From Talaromyces rugulosus (lineage: Eukaryota > Ascomycota > Eurotiomycetes > Eurotiales > Trichocomaceae): 64,000 nt of DNA. The position numbers and the translations under genes were made by a program. The stretch covers positions 1,984,001 to 2,048,000 of the forward strand of contig NC_049565.1 of assembly GCF_013368755.1 (NCBI RefSeq). The letters are read 5' to 3'. The notes below the pieces were generated by a model that saw only the letters and a program-made list of their open reading frames with translations, made no database searches and was not told where the DNA came from. Positions 22,213-32,681 of this stretch are shown one piece after another; the first letter of the stretch is position 1; each line of letters starts with the position of its first letter.

Positions 22213-25087
22213 TACTCCGTACGTAGCTGCAGATTAAGATTGAGCGAAGTACCAAGAAGTATGTTTGATGATTTTGTTGCGTAAAAACGGCTTGGACAGA
22301 GGATACAGTGGGGCAGCATGTCGGACTGGCCAATGGTAGTACGGATTGGGGCTCGGGCCGTATCGTGATTTGCTACTAGCGTTTGGCTAGCCTGGATTTG
22401 GGCTAGCGTGTATAATTCCCGGGCCACGATTCGTCAGGCGTGCCAGGTATCCATTATCTTGGCAGACTAGCCACTAGTTTCCGCTCCGCTACCAAGTTCC
22501 AAAGGAAAAGTTGTAATAATAGGAACGTGTACGTATCATTGTATACCACGTTACATGCGTTAGCTATGGCATCGTGGCTTTGAATGTTTATTTTGTGTGC
22601 CATGTACTTCGTAAAGGCTTCGCCCTTTTCCTCAGCCCAGATCGTGCCACGAGCCGGCTGAATACCTCCAACGGCCCCAGCCCCTTAAAGTTGATGCGCC
22701 CACGTGTGTCTGAGATTATGATTCTTACAAGTTACAGTTACACCATCGGTACGTAGTAGCATTCCGTACTCCGTAGGTCCGTACTACCGAGTACGCACTC
22801 CTAACTACGGAAGAGAGGACCCCTTTTTTGAGGCTCTTTCCATTCAATTCCCACCTGGGCTTATCCCATTCGTTTCCATTGGTGGATCTTGAGGGGGTGT
22901 CACCTTGTCTTCGCGGATCGGTGATCAGAAAATGAGTGCCAGCCTGGTCGCTTCCCCCGATAACATTCCATTTTGGGCAAAGCGTCTAGTGACGTCCAAA
23001 TTGAACCTTTTAGCCAGTATGTACTCCGGATTCCGATCTTTGTTTTACTTTCATCGTAGCTCTGATATTATTCGTGCCCCAATAATATGGTAATAGTTAA
23101 TAGTGAGTCATTTACTAGGTATTATTCATTAATTAGTATCCATCTTATCACGATCTGCTGCTACTGATTCTCCTTGTCTGTTTATAAGCTTGGCATTATT
23201 ATTTTGGGTCAGACATATCTATAATTCGTACTCCGTGCGCAGAGAGTACTATGTGACTCACTGGCGATCCGTAATTATCGTTGCCTTTGGGTAAGTTTAG
23301 TATATACTCGGCACTCGGGGATTGGATATAGTCTAGGCAGCCAGACATGTGAAGCATCATTACATGACAGCTGAATCTATACATGGATTATGACTTCAGA
23401 TCAATGTCATGAGGCTTTTTTTTTTCAGCTCACATCCCAGCAATTTCAATCAGATAAACCTATCAATTGATGCCTATTGAAAATTCTTCAAGGTCCAGGG
23501 GCCGAAATGGTTCTATTATTGATCGTCCGGTAGTGAAATCCCTAGTTCGGTCCATTATTGGGTCAACTTGTATGGATCGACTAGGAATGTTTGGTTCAAT
23601 GAATAATGGATAGAGAATTAAAACCAGGGTAATATAATAAAAGGAGAAATGATAATGACAAGGAAGCCGCTATGTCAGGTGGGGCTGATCTAGTCCCGTC
23701 GGGTACGGTACCCTCGTCCAGAATGACCCCAAAACTGCCAAGACCGGAAATGATCTCATGGACATTAAAGACTTTGGTAACGAGCCGCACCTTTTTACCA
23801 GACTTGATGTCGTGCCAAGAGCGCAGCCTGATGGAAATGGGCTAAGTCACCGCCATTCAGCTTTGCTCTTCATTTGATCTTCCTGGTTATTGTCAGTAGT
23901 ACCAATGGTTCGGCTACAAGAATGATGTGTGGTTATAGAATGCAAACATGAAGCAATAATGCTTGGGTCAAATACTGTATGTATATCGTGTTATATTACT
24001 ACATTGTACGGAGTATACTCTGTAGGAAACCCGGTGATTGGAAGAGGCTTAGTGGAGATAGTCCTTTCCGGATTCGGCAGCTGCCTTCTGGGTAGTGATT
24101 GGCCAACACATTTCCGTTCAACGTGGTTGACTGGTGGATCTGGATCGTCTTTTTAATTTATTCTTGTCTTTTTTTTTTTTTTTTTTTTTCGGTTCATCAC
24201 CTGACAGTGATCGGCCAGCCTACCGATTTGTACCCAATGACGGTTTAAGTTTTTTTAGATTACTTAGCCTTCTGCTTTAGCGAGGGCAATCTCTTGAGTT
24301 AAGTTGATTCGCGCTCGAGATCGTTTGGTATACGGAGTATATCGGGGTCTGGTAGCCTGCTAGCCGTTGGCCGGTACTCCGTACCATGGGTTGAAATGAT
24401 TTTCCGCTGTCTGCCTTGGATCTTCCTATTATTAAAGTTTTGAGGTAATGATATTTAATTGGTCGTAATTTATTATAATTTATTAGGCTCCAAGTGCCAA
24501 ATAGGCTTCATTAGGGCGCAGTCAAAAGCAAAATAAGGGGGAAGACAGAGAAAAAGAAAGGAGTTCTTCAGCCTGCTGTCCCAGAAGAGATGACTGCAGG
24601 ATCCCGTGGTCATGCACGGGGTGGTGGTGGTGGTGGTGGTGTTCTGGAATGTGACGAGTGCTACAACTCAAGGCCATCCTGGACGGCAGCCAATTTAAGC
24701 TACGCACTAGCAGGGAGGGTCGCCCCCACTGCGAACCACGGAAAGGCGGGCTAAGCCTAGACGAGGTTCAAGCAGCGAGAGCTACCCCAGAGCCGTCTTG
24801 ATTGGTGCCGCCCAAGTTGGGCCCCATACTGGGCCATGCCTTCTGAATCTGGCGGCACGTCACAGCCTCTTTTTGGCCTAATACAAGCGAAGCGGGTGGG
24901 GCCACATCGCCCTTTACCATTTAGGCTTTTCGACGCGGTTTAAGCGAGCACTAGTCGTCTCTCACTTTCCATTTCGTGTCTAGTGCCACCACTAGCGCGT
25001 GCTGTTTTCGGCAGGTCGGTCCATCACCAGCTGAACCTTTTGCCTAGCCCCTTGCTCCCGCTACATGTTACAGAGTCGTACGGAGTA
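22213..25087. repeat. Dispersed 9-mer TACTCCGTA / TACGGAGTA, six exact copies
   Basis: Exact copies are at 22213-22221 (+), 22767-22775 (+), 24007-24015 (complement), 24331-24339 (complement), 24375-24383 (+) and 25079-25087 (complement). One-base variants lie near 23014, 23228 and 25093. I did not notice exact copies in the gene-dense parts of the window. By chance a given 9-mer or its complement is expected far less than once in 3 kb. Confidence 0.75.
24620..24641 (+). repeat. GGT triplet microsatellite
   Basis: About seven tandem GGT units occur within the gene-empty region. The opposite strand reads as poly-His in a short minus-strand frame, which is judged non-coding. Confidence 0.7.
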
Positions 25088-26791
25088 GAACATACTCCGA
25101 TGTTCCTCAACAACCGATTGTGTTACAATCACCGTGTGGTGTTTTGGGGCCTGTAGGGCTATAGTGCTATAGCTGGTAAGATTAAGTCACACTCCCAGTT
25201 TTCAGTCACATACCCATGCTGAAACTAGTCAGAGTATACATTCGCACTGACAGTAGTACTCGCGGTATCCTTCCGTCTTGGTAGTAATAGCATTAATGGG
25301 ATGATCTAATGAATTAACCCACGCTGCCTGGTCAGCATGCTGTCTTCATCTTGAAACGCTAGTGAGTGCCGTGTCATTGGCGACCTAATGGTGATAGTAC
25401 TCCACGCAGCAACAGCAAGAATGCGCAGAATGATGTATGCGATCTGATTACACTATCACATCCCGCGGAGGCGGTTGGAGCCAAGCCACTAACCTAAAAC
25501 AGACAAGCGCAGGATAACTTTGTTGACGCTTCATGTCGCGCCAAGCAGATGGCGTCCACCCCATCGGTCTCTGCCGCCTGCCACCACTGCCACCACTCCA
25601 GTGTCGATGATCAAGCGCAAGATGCAAGCCTTCTCGCCGGCGCGGCGTCCTCCGCCCATTTCCATATGTGACTTGGCATCCTGCTGGGACATCCTCCCGG
25701 CCAATCTCGCTTGTCTGGAGCCGAGGGCCTGGCAAGTCATACGCCGCCGGATGCGGTCGACTGTCGCCTCACCCGATCCGGTTGTCGTTGCCCCTCTCTG
25801 TTTGCCTGTTTGCCTGCTCGTCGTTTGTCAATTCAAAGCCTGCAGTATCCAGGGATAGGATCTACTGGTCCAGACACGGATCGGCTCCATGGCGGCCATG
25901 GGTCTCCCACCCACCCAGCAGCGGCCCCATCTCACACAGGCCACATGGTCGATGGGTAGCTGAAAATGCAAACGCCCAGAATAGCCCCCTCTCTCGCCTA
26001 GGGGTTCGAGTGGATCGGTATGCAAAGCGCAAAACAAAACACAGAAAAAACAAAAAAAAAGTATGATCGCTAGCCAACAAGCTATGGCTTCGGCTAAAGA
26101 TCCATCGAGTCTGTCCACCTAACCCGGTGAGGTCTCGTTACTTTGTTGATCCGCTAGAAACAAAGCGGCAGCATAGCATCACTGGGCCGTGACCCCATTC
26201 TTGCTGTGCGGGTCTCGCCCAGTCTATTATTATTATGAGGCTGCCATCCTGGTCGGTCTTTTTATTTCCCCTCCTTCTTCAAATCGACAACACTGCCCCT
26301 TCTTCAAAGCAGTCGCCAGCTGAATACACCTGAAGCCAAAGCTTTGATGACCTGGCTTAGTTTCTCAAAACGGAAACCATCTGAAAAAGGGCCCTGTTTG
26401 CGACTTATTTAACTCCCCTTCGAGAAGTAATCTTCTCGTATTCGTCAAACACGTGTTTGCCTGGACCCTTGCAGGCTGCCCCTCGACGTTATATTCAAGC
26501 AGAACGCTGCGCCTGCTGAGGAACCTTGTTCCAATCTGAATCCCCGTGGCATCATATTAAACAATCGTGCATGTCCATATAAGGTGTGAGTGCTGCGACA
26601 GAGGGGAAATACATAAGGAGATCTTCGGCCTCCCCACCCCGCCTTTTCCCAACTTTATATACAACTACCTCGCCCATCGCAACCGGACTCCAACAAGATA
26701 CCAAACACCTACTCGACCTGACCGTCACCTTCTTCCTTCCACGGACCTTGTCTCTGTTTGTCTGTTGCATACCACCTGCCAAGAAGACAAG

Positions 26792-28613
26792 ATGCCTGGT
26801 CCCGGAGGTGGTCCACCCCGCAGAAGCCACACCAAGTCGCGCAATGGTTGCAAAACCTGTAAGCGAAGGCATATTCGATGCGACGAGACTTTCCCTCAGT
26901 GGTATGTCATCCTTTTTTTCCGCACTGGAGGGTCCGTTCTTTACTAACCAAGGTTCAGTCGCAACTGCACCAAACACAATTGCCGGTGCGACTACATGGA
27001 CACGCAGGCTGTCCGTGACGAGGCTCCCCGCAGTCCAGGTGTCCCTAATCTACTGATGACCCCTGAGATCGAGGCCGAAATCGAAAGCTGGCAGTTCAAC
27101 GGCGTTCCTCCATTCCCCGAACTATCACAATGCCCTCGCAATGACTGGTATCGCTTCTCGAAGACCGACCTCCGACTCATCCACCACATTGCCGGTCTTT
27201 CAATTGATTTCCACCGTCGGGGTCTAAGTGAAACTACCGTTTGGGCTCCGAAAATGCCATCGTATGCGCCTTCCTACATCCTTTTTTCAGTGAGGTAGAC
27301 TTAGCTAACATCTGACGAACACTAGTATTCTCGCAATCGCTGTTTCAAGTGACTTTGTCATGAGCGCCGTCCTTGCGTTCTCCGCCTCACACCTAGCCTA
27401 CTTGACAGGTAGCAAAGAAACCGAAAATTTATCATATCGCCACCGAGGAGTGGCATTTAAAGGCTTGCAGAATGCAATCGGAACCTTTTCAAAGGCAAAC
27501 TGCAACTCTATACTAGCCGCCTCTATCCTTTTATCATGGCAAGCCACTGACTGGGCGTCCCTCGCATCCTTGCAGAGGGGCATGTCATCGGTGCTTGATT
27601 CCATGCACCCATATTGGAAGGAGACGTCGGATATTGCACAATTTCTTGAGGGTCAAAGGGCTCTCCGCTCATTCAACATGAACCTCAACTCCACATATCT
27701 ATCTGGCGCCACGCGATATCAAGGCGACGACCTCGAGCGCATCGATACATCCATCGCGGACCTACAAATAATCCAAAAACAAGTCCAACACATTCCCGAG
27801 TATTATGAAAGGATACACGAGCTTCTTACCTTTGTCAAGAAACTGCGCAACGACATGCCGATTCCGTCGCCTGAGAAAGCCTTTGAAAGACTTCAGCCTT
27901 TGCGCACCTGGTTATTCTGGCTACCGACAAAGATGCTGACAGGAGGGGAGAGAGACCTGGGCGCTTTGTCTATATTGGCCCAGTTTTATTCAACGGCACT
28001 GGCCCTCGAGCCCCTGTTCCCCGAGATTGAAGGCTCATATTTGGGCTGCATGGCGATAACACCAATTGAAAATATCGATGCAATCTTGTTGGCGCGCAAA
28101 TCGTCAATTCCATATACTCCTGGTGCGCAGCTAGCCGCCACCCTGATGGAATTTCCACGCCACATTATGACCGACTACAAGAGCTGTATTCAATGGTCGC
28201 AGCCTGTGCAGCCAATGAATCACTTTGTAACGACACCTCCGAGCCCCTACCACCAATTTCACGACATATCCTATGAGACGACAGCACCATATACTCCATC
28301 CATCCATTCTCCGCCGACTTTTGCAATCCCAACTCCTCCTTTTCACGCCCAGCACATGTACGGTTCGCACCCTAACTTGTCAGCTGTTTATGTGAGCTCT
28401 CCACTATCCTCTGAAGGCGGGGACGAGTCTTTGTCAGATTATAGCCGACAAGGGGGGCTGGAGCACTCTCCGGCATTCTCTTCACCTTACAACGAGGAGC
28501 TGCATCATCAACTGCCTACCACTGACGCATCTGCAGCCTTGAATAATATTGGTCTTATTCATGAGTCGCCCATTATGCCAATAGGGGCAGTTGCTCCCGA
28601 GCTTTGGACGTGA
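26792..28613 (+). CDS. Zn(II)2Cys6 fungal transcription factor
   Basis: Three exons (26792-26901, 26959-27261, 27326-28613) encode 566 aa. The N-terminus carries a binuclear zinc cluster, with Cys20, Cys23, Cys30, Cys37, Cys40 and Cys47 in the order CKTCKRRHIRC...PQC..C...C. The first intron splits the codon of Cys37. Basic residues KRRHIR after the second Cys fit DNA contact. Residues about 100-400 resemble the C6-factor middle region (fungal_trans_2 type, as in sterol-uptake-control-like proteins), with motifs LRLIHHIAGLSIDF and VLAFSASHLAYLTG. The C-terminal 150 residues are rich in Pro, Ser, Thr and His, a probable activation or disordered region. The gene stands alone behind the longest empty region in the window. 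Its target pathway cannot be told from the sequence. Confidence 0.93.
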
Positions 28614-29439
28614 TGTTTCTATTTATGACTCTTCTTTTATCATTTCGGATTGTGGATTTAATTTCAAAAATAAATACATATGTATATATATATACCAATT
28701 TGCGGGAATTTCTAGTTTCGTGTTATTTATGGGGTTTGGAATTTGGGGTTACAAGTGTTTGGCGATGGGACTCAAGTTTGTTTTTAACCTAGAAGAGGTG
28801 ACGATACCTGTTTTTTCTCAACTTATGCTTCGAGCAATGTAATTATTTGATATAAACATGAAACTTTGACTATGAGCTTTTCATCTTGACTTGATTTCTT
28901 TAAGACTTTCCATTAATTGCAGCTCAATATAGCAGATGGTTTTGAAATGACGTCAAAGCAGCCGATCATCATGTAACAGTGGTGCATGCATTGTTACGAT
29001 GGACGCACGTGGGGTCTAGTTCATTTGCTGACCTTGGAAATTCTTACTCGTACTTAATCTTGAATCGTGATTTGCATGAGATAGCGTGAACCTGTCGATC
29101 TAGCCTAATGAAGGACTGTAGTATTATATTTCTATGATGAGTAGTATAGAGCTTGTTTGCAATGTTTGCCGAACACGAAGCTCAATATTGCCTATTTAGG
29201 TCTAGGCCGCGCGAGCTAAAAACGGCCCAAGACAGCGTCATCATCTTGTTGACAATTAATCTGCATCGCCATCTGTGGAGAAGTCGGAAGTCAGTTGACC
29301 TGCTGATGATATTACGTGCTTCGGGTGTTTATTTCGATAATTTCCCTCTCTTTTTTTGACGGCTTCTCACTAGCATTGCTACCTGGCGTCGGATTGATTA
29401 CGCAGTACCTGCTGGACACAAGAACCCACACACAACAAT
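28614..29439. other. Intergenic region, no gene seen
   Basis: AT-rich sequence with a TATATATA stretch near 28684-28696 in the 3' flank of the transcription factor. No coding frame is supportable. The final 100 bases form the likely promoter and leader of the deubiquitinase gene. Confidence 0.5.
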
Positions 29440-30519
29440 ATGGCCGACGGTGGAGGCTGGAGCACCATCGAGTCTGATGAAGTATGATTCTATCTACAAG
29501 AAAAATGTTGGCGCATGCTAACCAGACTTCTTTTTACAATAGGGCGTGTTCACATCTCTGATCGAGAACATCGGCGTCAAGGGCGTGCAGTTTGAGGAGC
29601 TCATATCACTCGATGCCGACACGATACGCTCGTTGGGGTTAGACTTTTTTCCCTTTTCCTCTTCCTTATCGACCAGCCCACTAAATAATGTGTTAACAAT
29701 AGCCCCGTCTACGGCGTCATCTTCCTCTTCAAATGGATCGGCGGCCAGTCGCGCGACAGCTCAACGCCGGCCGATGGAACTTACGACCAACAAGCCGCCA
29801 CAGACAACGGCCTCTTCTTCGCCGCGCAAACGATCCAGAACGCATGCGGTACACAGGCGATTCTCTCCGTCATCCTAAACCACGATTCACCGGCGTCGGG
29901 TACGCCAGTACCCATCGAGATCGGAAACGAGCTCTCCTCTTTCAAAGCCTTCACACAGGGGTTTCCCGCGGACTTGCTCGGCGAGGCACTGTCCAACTCG
30001 GAAGCCATCCGCACCGCACACAATGCCTTTGCGCGTGCAAGTCCCTTTGTCGACGAGACGCAGCGCACATCGCAGGATGAGGACGGCGATGTGTACCATT
30101 TCATTGCATACACGCCTGTGAATGGGAAACTGTATGAGCTTGACGGCCTCCAGCCTTTCCCAATCAGCCATGGGGACTGTGACAGCGACAATTTCCCGGA
30201 AAAAGTCATCGAAGTGCTACAGCGACGAATCGCGCGGTATCCCCCCGGCGAAGTACGCTTTAACCTGATGGCGGCTGTGCGCGACCTCAGACATCGGGCA
30301 CAAGAGATTGGCGATATGGAGTTACTCGAGCGAGAGAATTCCAAGAGAAGAGCCTGGGCATGGGAGAATTCGCTGCGACGGTGCAATTTTGTCGGCTTTA
30401 TTGGCGAGACGCTCAAGGGGGTTGTCGACCAAAAAGTGCAGCAGGGGAAGTACGATGAATGGGTTGAGACTGCGAAGAAGGAGACTCTACGGAGAGCAGA
30501 GGCGAGGAAGGGGCTTTGA
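29440..30519 (+). CDS. Ubiquitin C-terminal hydrolase, UCHL5/UCH37 type
   Basis: Three exons (29440-29481, 29543-29637, 29703-30519) encode 317 aa. This peptidase C12 enzyme cleaves ubiquitin from conjugates and, in this subfamily, works at the 26S proteasome. The catalytic triad is visible: Cys94 in IQNACGTQAIL, His178 in VYHFIAY and Asp193 in YELDGLQ. The oxyanion Gln is in the IQNAC block. The N-terminus WSTIESDEGVFTSLIENIGVKGVQFEEL is typical of the family. The C-terminal tail after about residue 240 (MELLERENSKRRAWAWENSLRRCNF..FIG) matches the UCHL5-like ULD region that contacts proteasome or partner subunits. The protein ends basic (RRAEARKGL). Confidence 0.95.
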
Positions 30520-31057
30520 AAAAAAGAGTATTATTATCTTCAAACAAAAGCAGATCATGACTGTACAATTCCTTTCCAGTATTTTGTGTGTGAAAGTTTG
30601 ATATGATGATACCACGAGCATTGTTTTGACAATTGATATGTTTCTCAGATGATGAGCTGAAAGAGAGGTTCAGGAATTCGACGTAATATTTTCACTTTTC
30701 AACTGTATTAAAGAAACTTATGATCTAGCTAGAGTAGGGAGGGTGTGCAAGCGACTCAACTTGCAACTCGCGACTAAACTACGCAAGGATTTCTTATTAA
30801 CTTTATCATGGAATAATTTTATAGAATCTTTTTTAAAAAAATTTCTATTATAAGTTATTTTAAATATTAACAACTTAATATTTTTTCTGACAACAATCAA
30901 TAAAGAGTTTTTCCCAAGCATGGGAACCCTTTATACAACGAATGATCTCTCGTCCTTGGATTTCTAGCGAGCATGCAGTTGACCCATTTGGTCAATACTT
31001 TTGATTGACTGAAATTTCAAAATTGCATTTGTACTACTTCTCCTGCATAGGAAATAA
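30520..31057. other. AT-rich convergent intergenic region
   Basis: This stretch lies between converging genes. Positions about 30800-30910 are extremely AT-rich with poly-A/T runs, fitting 3' UTRs and terminators. No gene was seen. Confidence 0.5.
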
Positions 31058-31873
31058 TCATGCTCTCGATGATATCTTTGCACTCAAGGGTTTCTTGGCA
31101 GCACCCAATGTTGCCTGATCCAACCTCCCCTCCGAATACTTCTCACAACAACGTGCAATATCTCGATGGACTTCCTCCATTGAATTGTATTTGCCATTCC
31201 AGCAACCAGAAATGACGGACCCAACGGCCAGGGTCTCCACGGGCGGGAATTTCTGCTGTGAGAACAATCCCTCAACAACCGTCACCAGCTTTCCCATTTC
31301 GAGAGTCCTTTCCAGCTCGCTGTAAGGGGCGTGCCCTGTTTCAATCTCGAAAAGCATTGACCCGAAAGCAAATATATCTGTGCAGATGCCGATTTCATTT
31401 CCAGGCTGAAAGCTACACCATTCATAGCAGACCAAGGGGTCTTCACCGTCGATACCGGAGCCAGCGAAGTCAATAAACTTGATGTGATTGGCATTATCCA
31501 CGATGATGTTGTGACAGCCAACGTCTGCATGAATAATCCCTTTGCTATGGATATATGCAAGACCATCTGCGGCTTCCAGCGCCCATTGAAGTTTCATGGC
31601 CCAAGGAATGGGGGGAGAACTTTGGAGTATGGCCCGAAGACAAGTTCCACGTTCCAATAGGAGGCCGTCCTTAGTCACTTCACAAGATGCAATGCGTTCA
31701 TGGTGTCCAAGCCGCTCATAAGCGCGAATTTCAATATCGTAAACTTGACGTTCGTAATCCCCTGTCAAAGGACGGGCTTTGATGACGGTATTTTCGTCAA
31801 CAGCGTAGATTACCGAGACTGTACCGGCCGCAATGAAGGAATCGGCTCGGCTCAAGCTGGAAAAGGAATCCAT
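31058..31873 (-). CDS. Divergent protein-kinase-like protein
   Basis: A single exon of 271 aa, with ATG at 31873; an in-frame upstream ATG at 31987 would add 38 aa. It spans a whole small kinase fold. The glycine loop is degenerate (AAGTVSVIYAVD) and the ATP-binding Lys is in TVIKA. The catalytic loop reads IIHADVGCHNIIVD, keeping Asp and Asn but with Ala in place of Arg in HRD. The Mg-binding motif is IDFAGSG (DFA rather than DFG). The APE position is not conserved. Such compact kinases form a family expanded in filamentous fungi, mostly without known substrates. The motif changes leave catalytic residues present, so it may be weakly active rather than dead. No transmembrane segment is visible. 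Confidence 0.85.
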   Translation of the reverse strand: MDSFSSLSRADSFIAAGTVSVIYAVDENTVIKARPLTGDYERQVYDIEIRAYERLGHHERIASCEVTKDGLLLERGTCLRAILQSSPPIPWAMKLQWALEAADGLAYIHSKGIIHADVGCHNIIVDNANHIKFIDFAGSGIDGEDPLVCYEWCSFQPGNEIGICTDIFAFGSMLFEIETGHAPYSELERTLEMGKLVTVVEGLFSQQKFPPVETLAVGSVISGCWNGKYNSMEEVHRDIARCCEKYSEGRLDQATLGAAKKPLSAKISSRA

Positions 31874-32681
31874 TTGTAGGATAAAATTTGTAGGACATAA
31901 GACTGAGTTTTCGAGAGGGATCCAAGGAGAGAGAAAAGAGATATACATATGCCCACCAAAATAAGACCAAGGGATAGTTTTGGTCACGTGTCGCTATGAG
32001 GTATCACAACTTGCAAGTAGACCTCGCCAAGACGGGAGAACGGTGTTATGGAGGCGATCACTGCACATGGATTATGCCTATTTTTACAGTAATGGTGCCG
32101 ATAGTGATATCACATCGGAGTCTCTGTTTGTCCGTGTAAGACAAGACATCTTACCATTACTGCCTACATGAATTCTATAATGGTTATGAGTTATCCTATA
32201 TTATTCTTTTACCTCTAATATCCTTTAATTAAATCTTTCTGACTATTCTTTTAGTTGTTGCTGTGCCTTGCCTTTTTGTGGCTGATTGGTGTTAGTAAAG
32301 GTTACATGCTATCCTTAGTAGATCTCAATGTTTGGGGCACCGCATAGGCATCGAACTGTTCAATTTCCAATTGATATTGTACATATTCTCACATAGGGCC
32401 TTCATTTGGCGAACATTCTTCTCATGCCCTGCTCTATCACCGTAAATTCAGATGGAGATACCCATGGGCCGTGGCGACGCCGGCCTAGGCTAAACTACAT
32501 CAGAATAGTAAAGTAGAAGAAAGAGAAGGAAAAGAATTATAGATGCAGTCAGTTCTATTATGTACTGTATTCAAATCGCATACATGTTCCAGTGTTGTTT
32601 GGCGTGTATGCCTCATATGTAGGAAGAATACCACCTCATAAAGAAATACGTACAATCCAACGACAAGGATGAAAGCCAAGA
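31874..32681. other. Intergenic region, no gene seen
   Basis: The upstream flank of the kinase-like gene and the downstream flank of CDH. A minus-strand frame at 32500-32691 overlaps the final CDH exon and looks like a hydrophobic peptide. It is better explained as CDH 3' UTR, because splicing to the TGTCTCTAG exon restores the CBM1 end. Confidence 0.55.

Larger units (their letters stand above)
19808..26791. other. Long gene-empty region upstream of the Zn2Cys6 regulator
   Basis: Nearly 7 kb has no frame with family character on either strand. Composition shifts from AT-rich (19.8-21.2 kb) to mixed, then GC-richer (24.5-26.5 kb). Frames at 21999-22427, 25448-26118 and 26552-26977 overlap on both strands and look like chance. 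The 9-mer TACTCCGTA or its complement appears six times between 22213 and 25087. A GGT triplet run lies near 24620-24641. No terminal inverted repeats or transposase remnant could be recognised by eye. The segment may be a long regulatory region of the downstream transcription factor, decayed repeats, or both. Confidence 0.6.

Noticed and set aside
21999..22427. 142-codon minus-strand frame
   Set aside because: Composition and lack of motifs suggest chance in AT-rich DNA; no splice partners were found.
25448..26118. Overlapping frames on both strands in the GC-richer part of the empty region
   Set aside because: They are short, overlap in several frames and have Pro/Arg/Ser-biased composition without family motifs.
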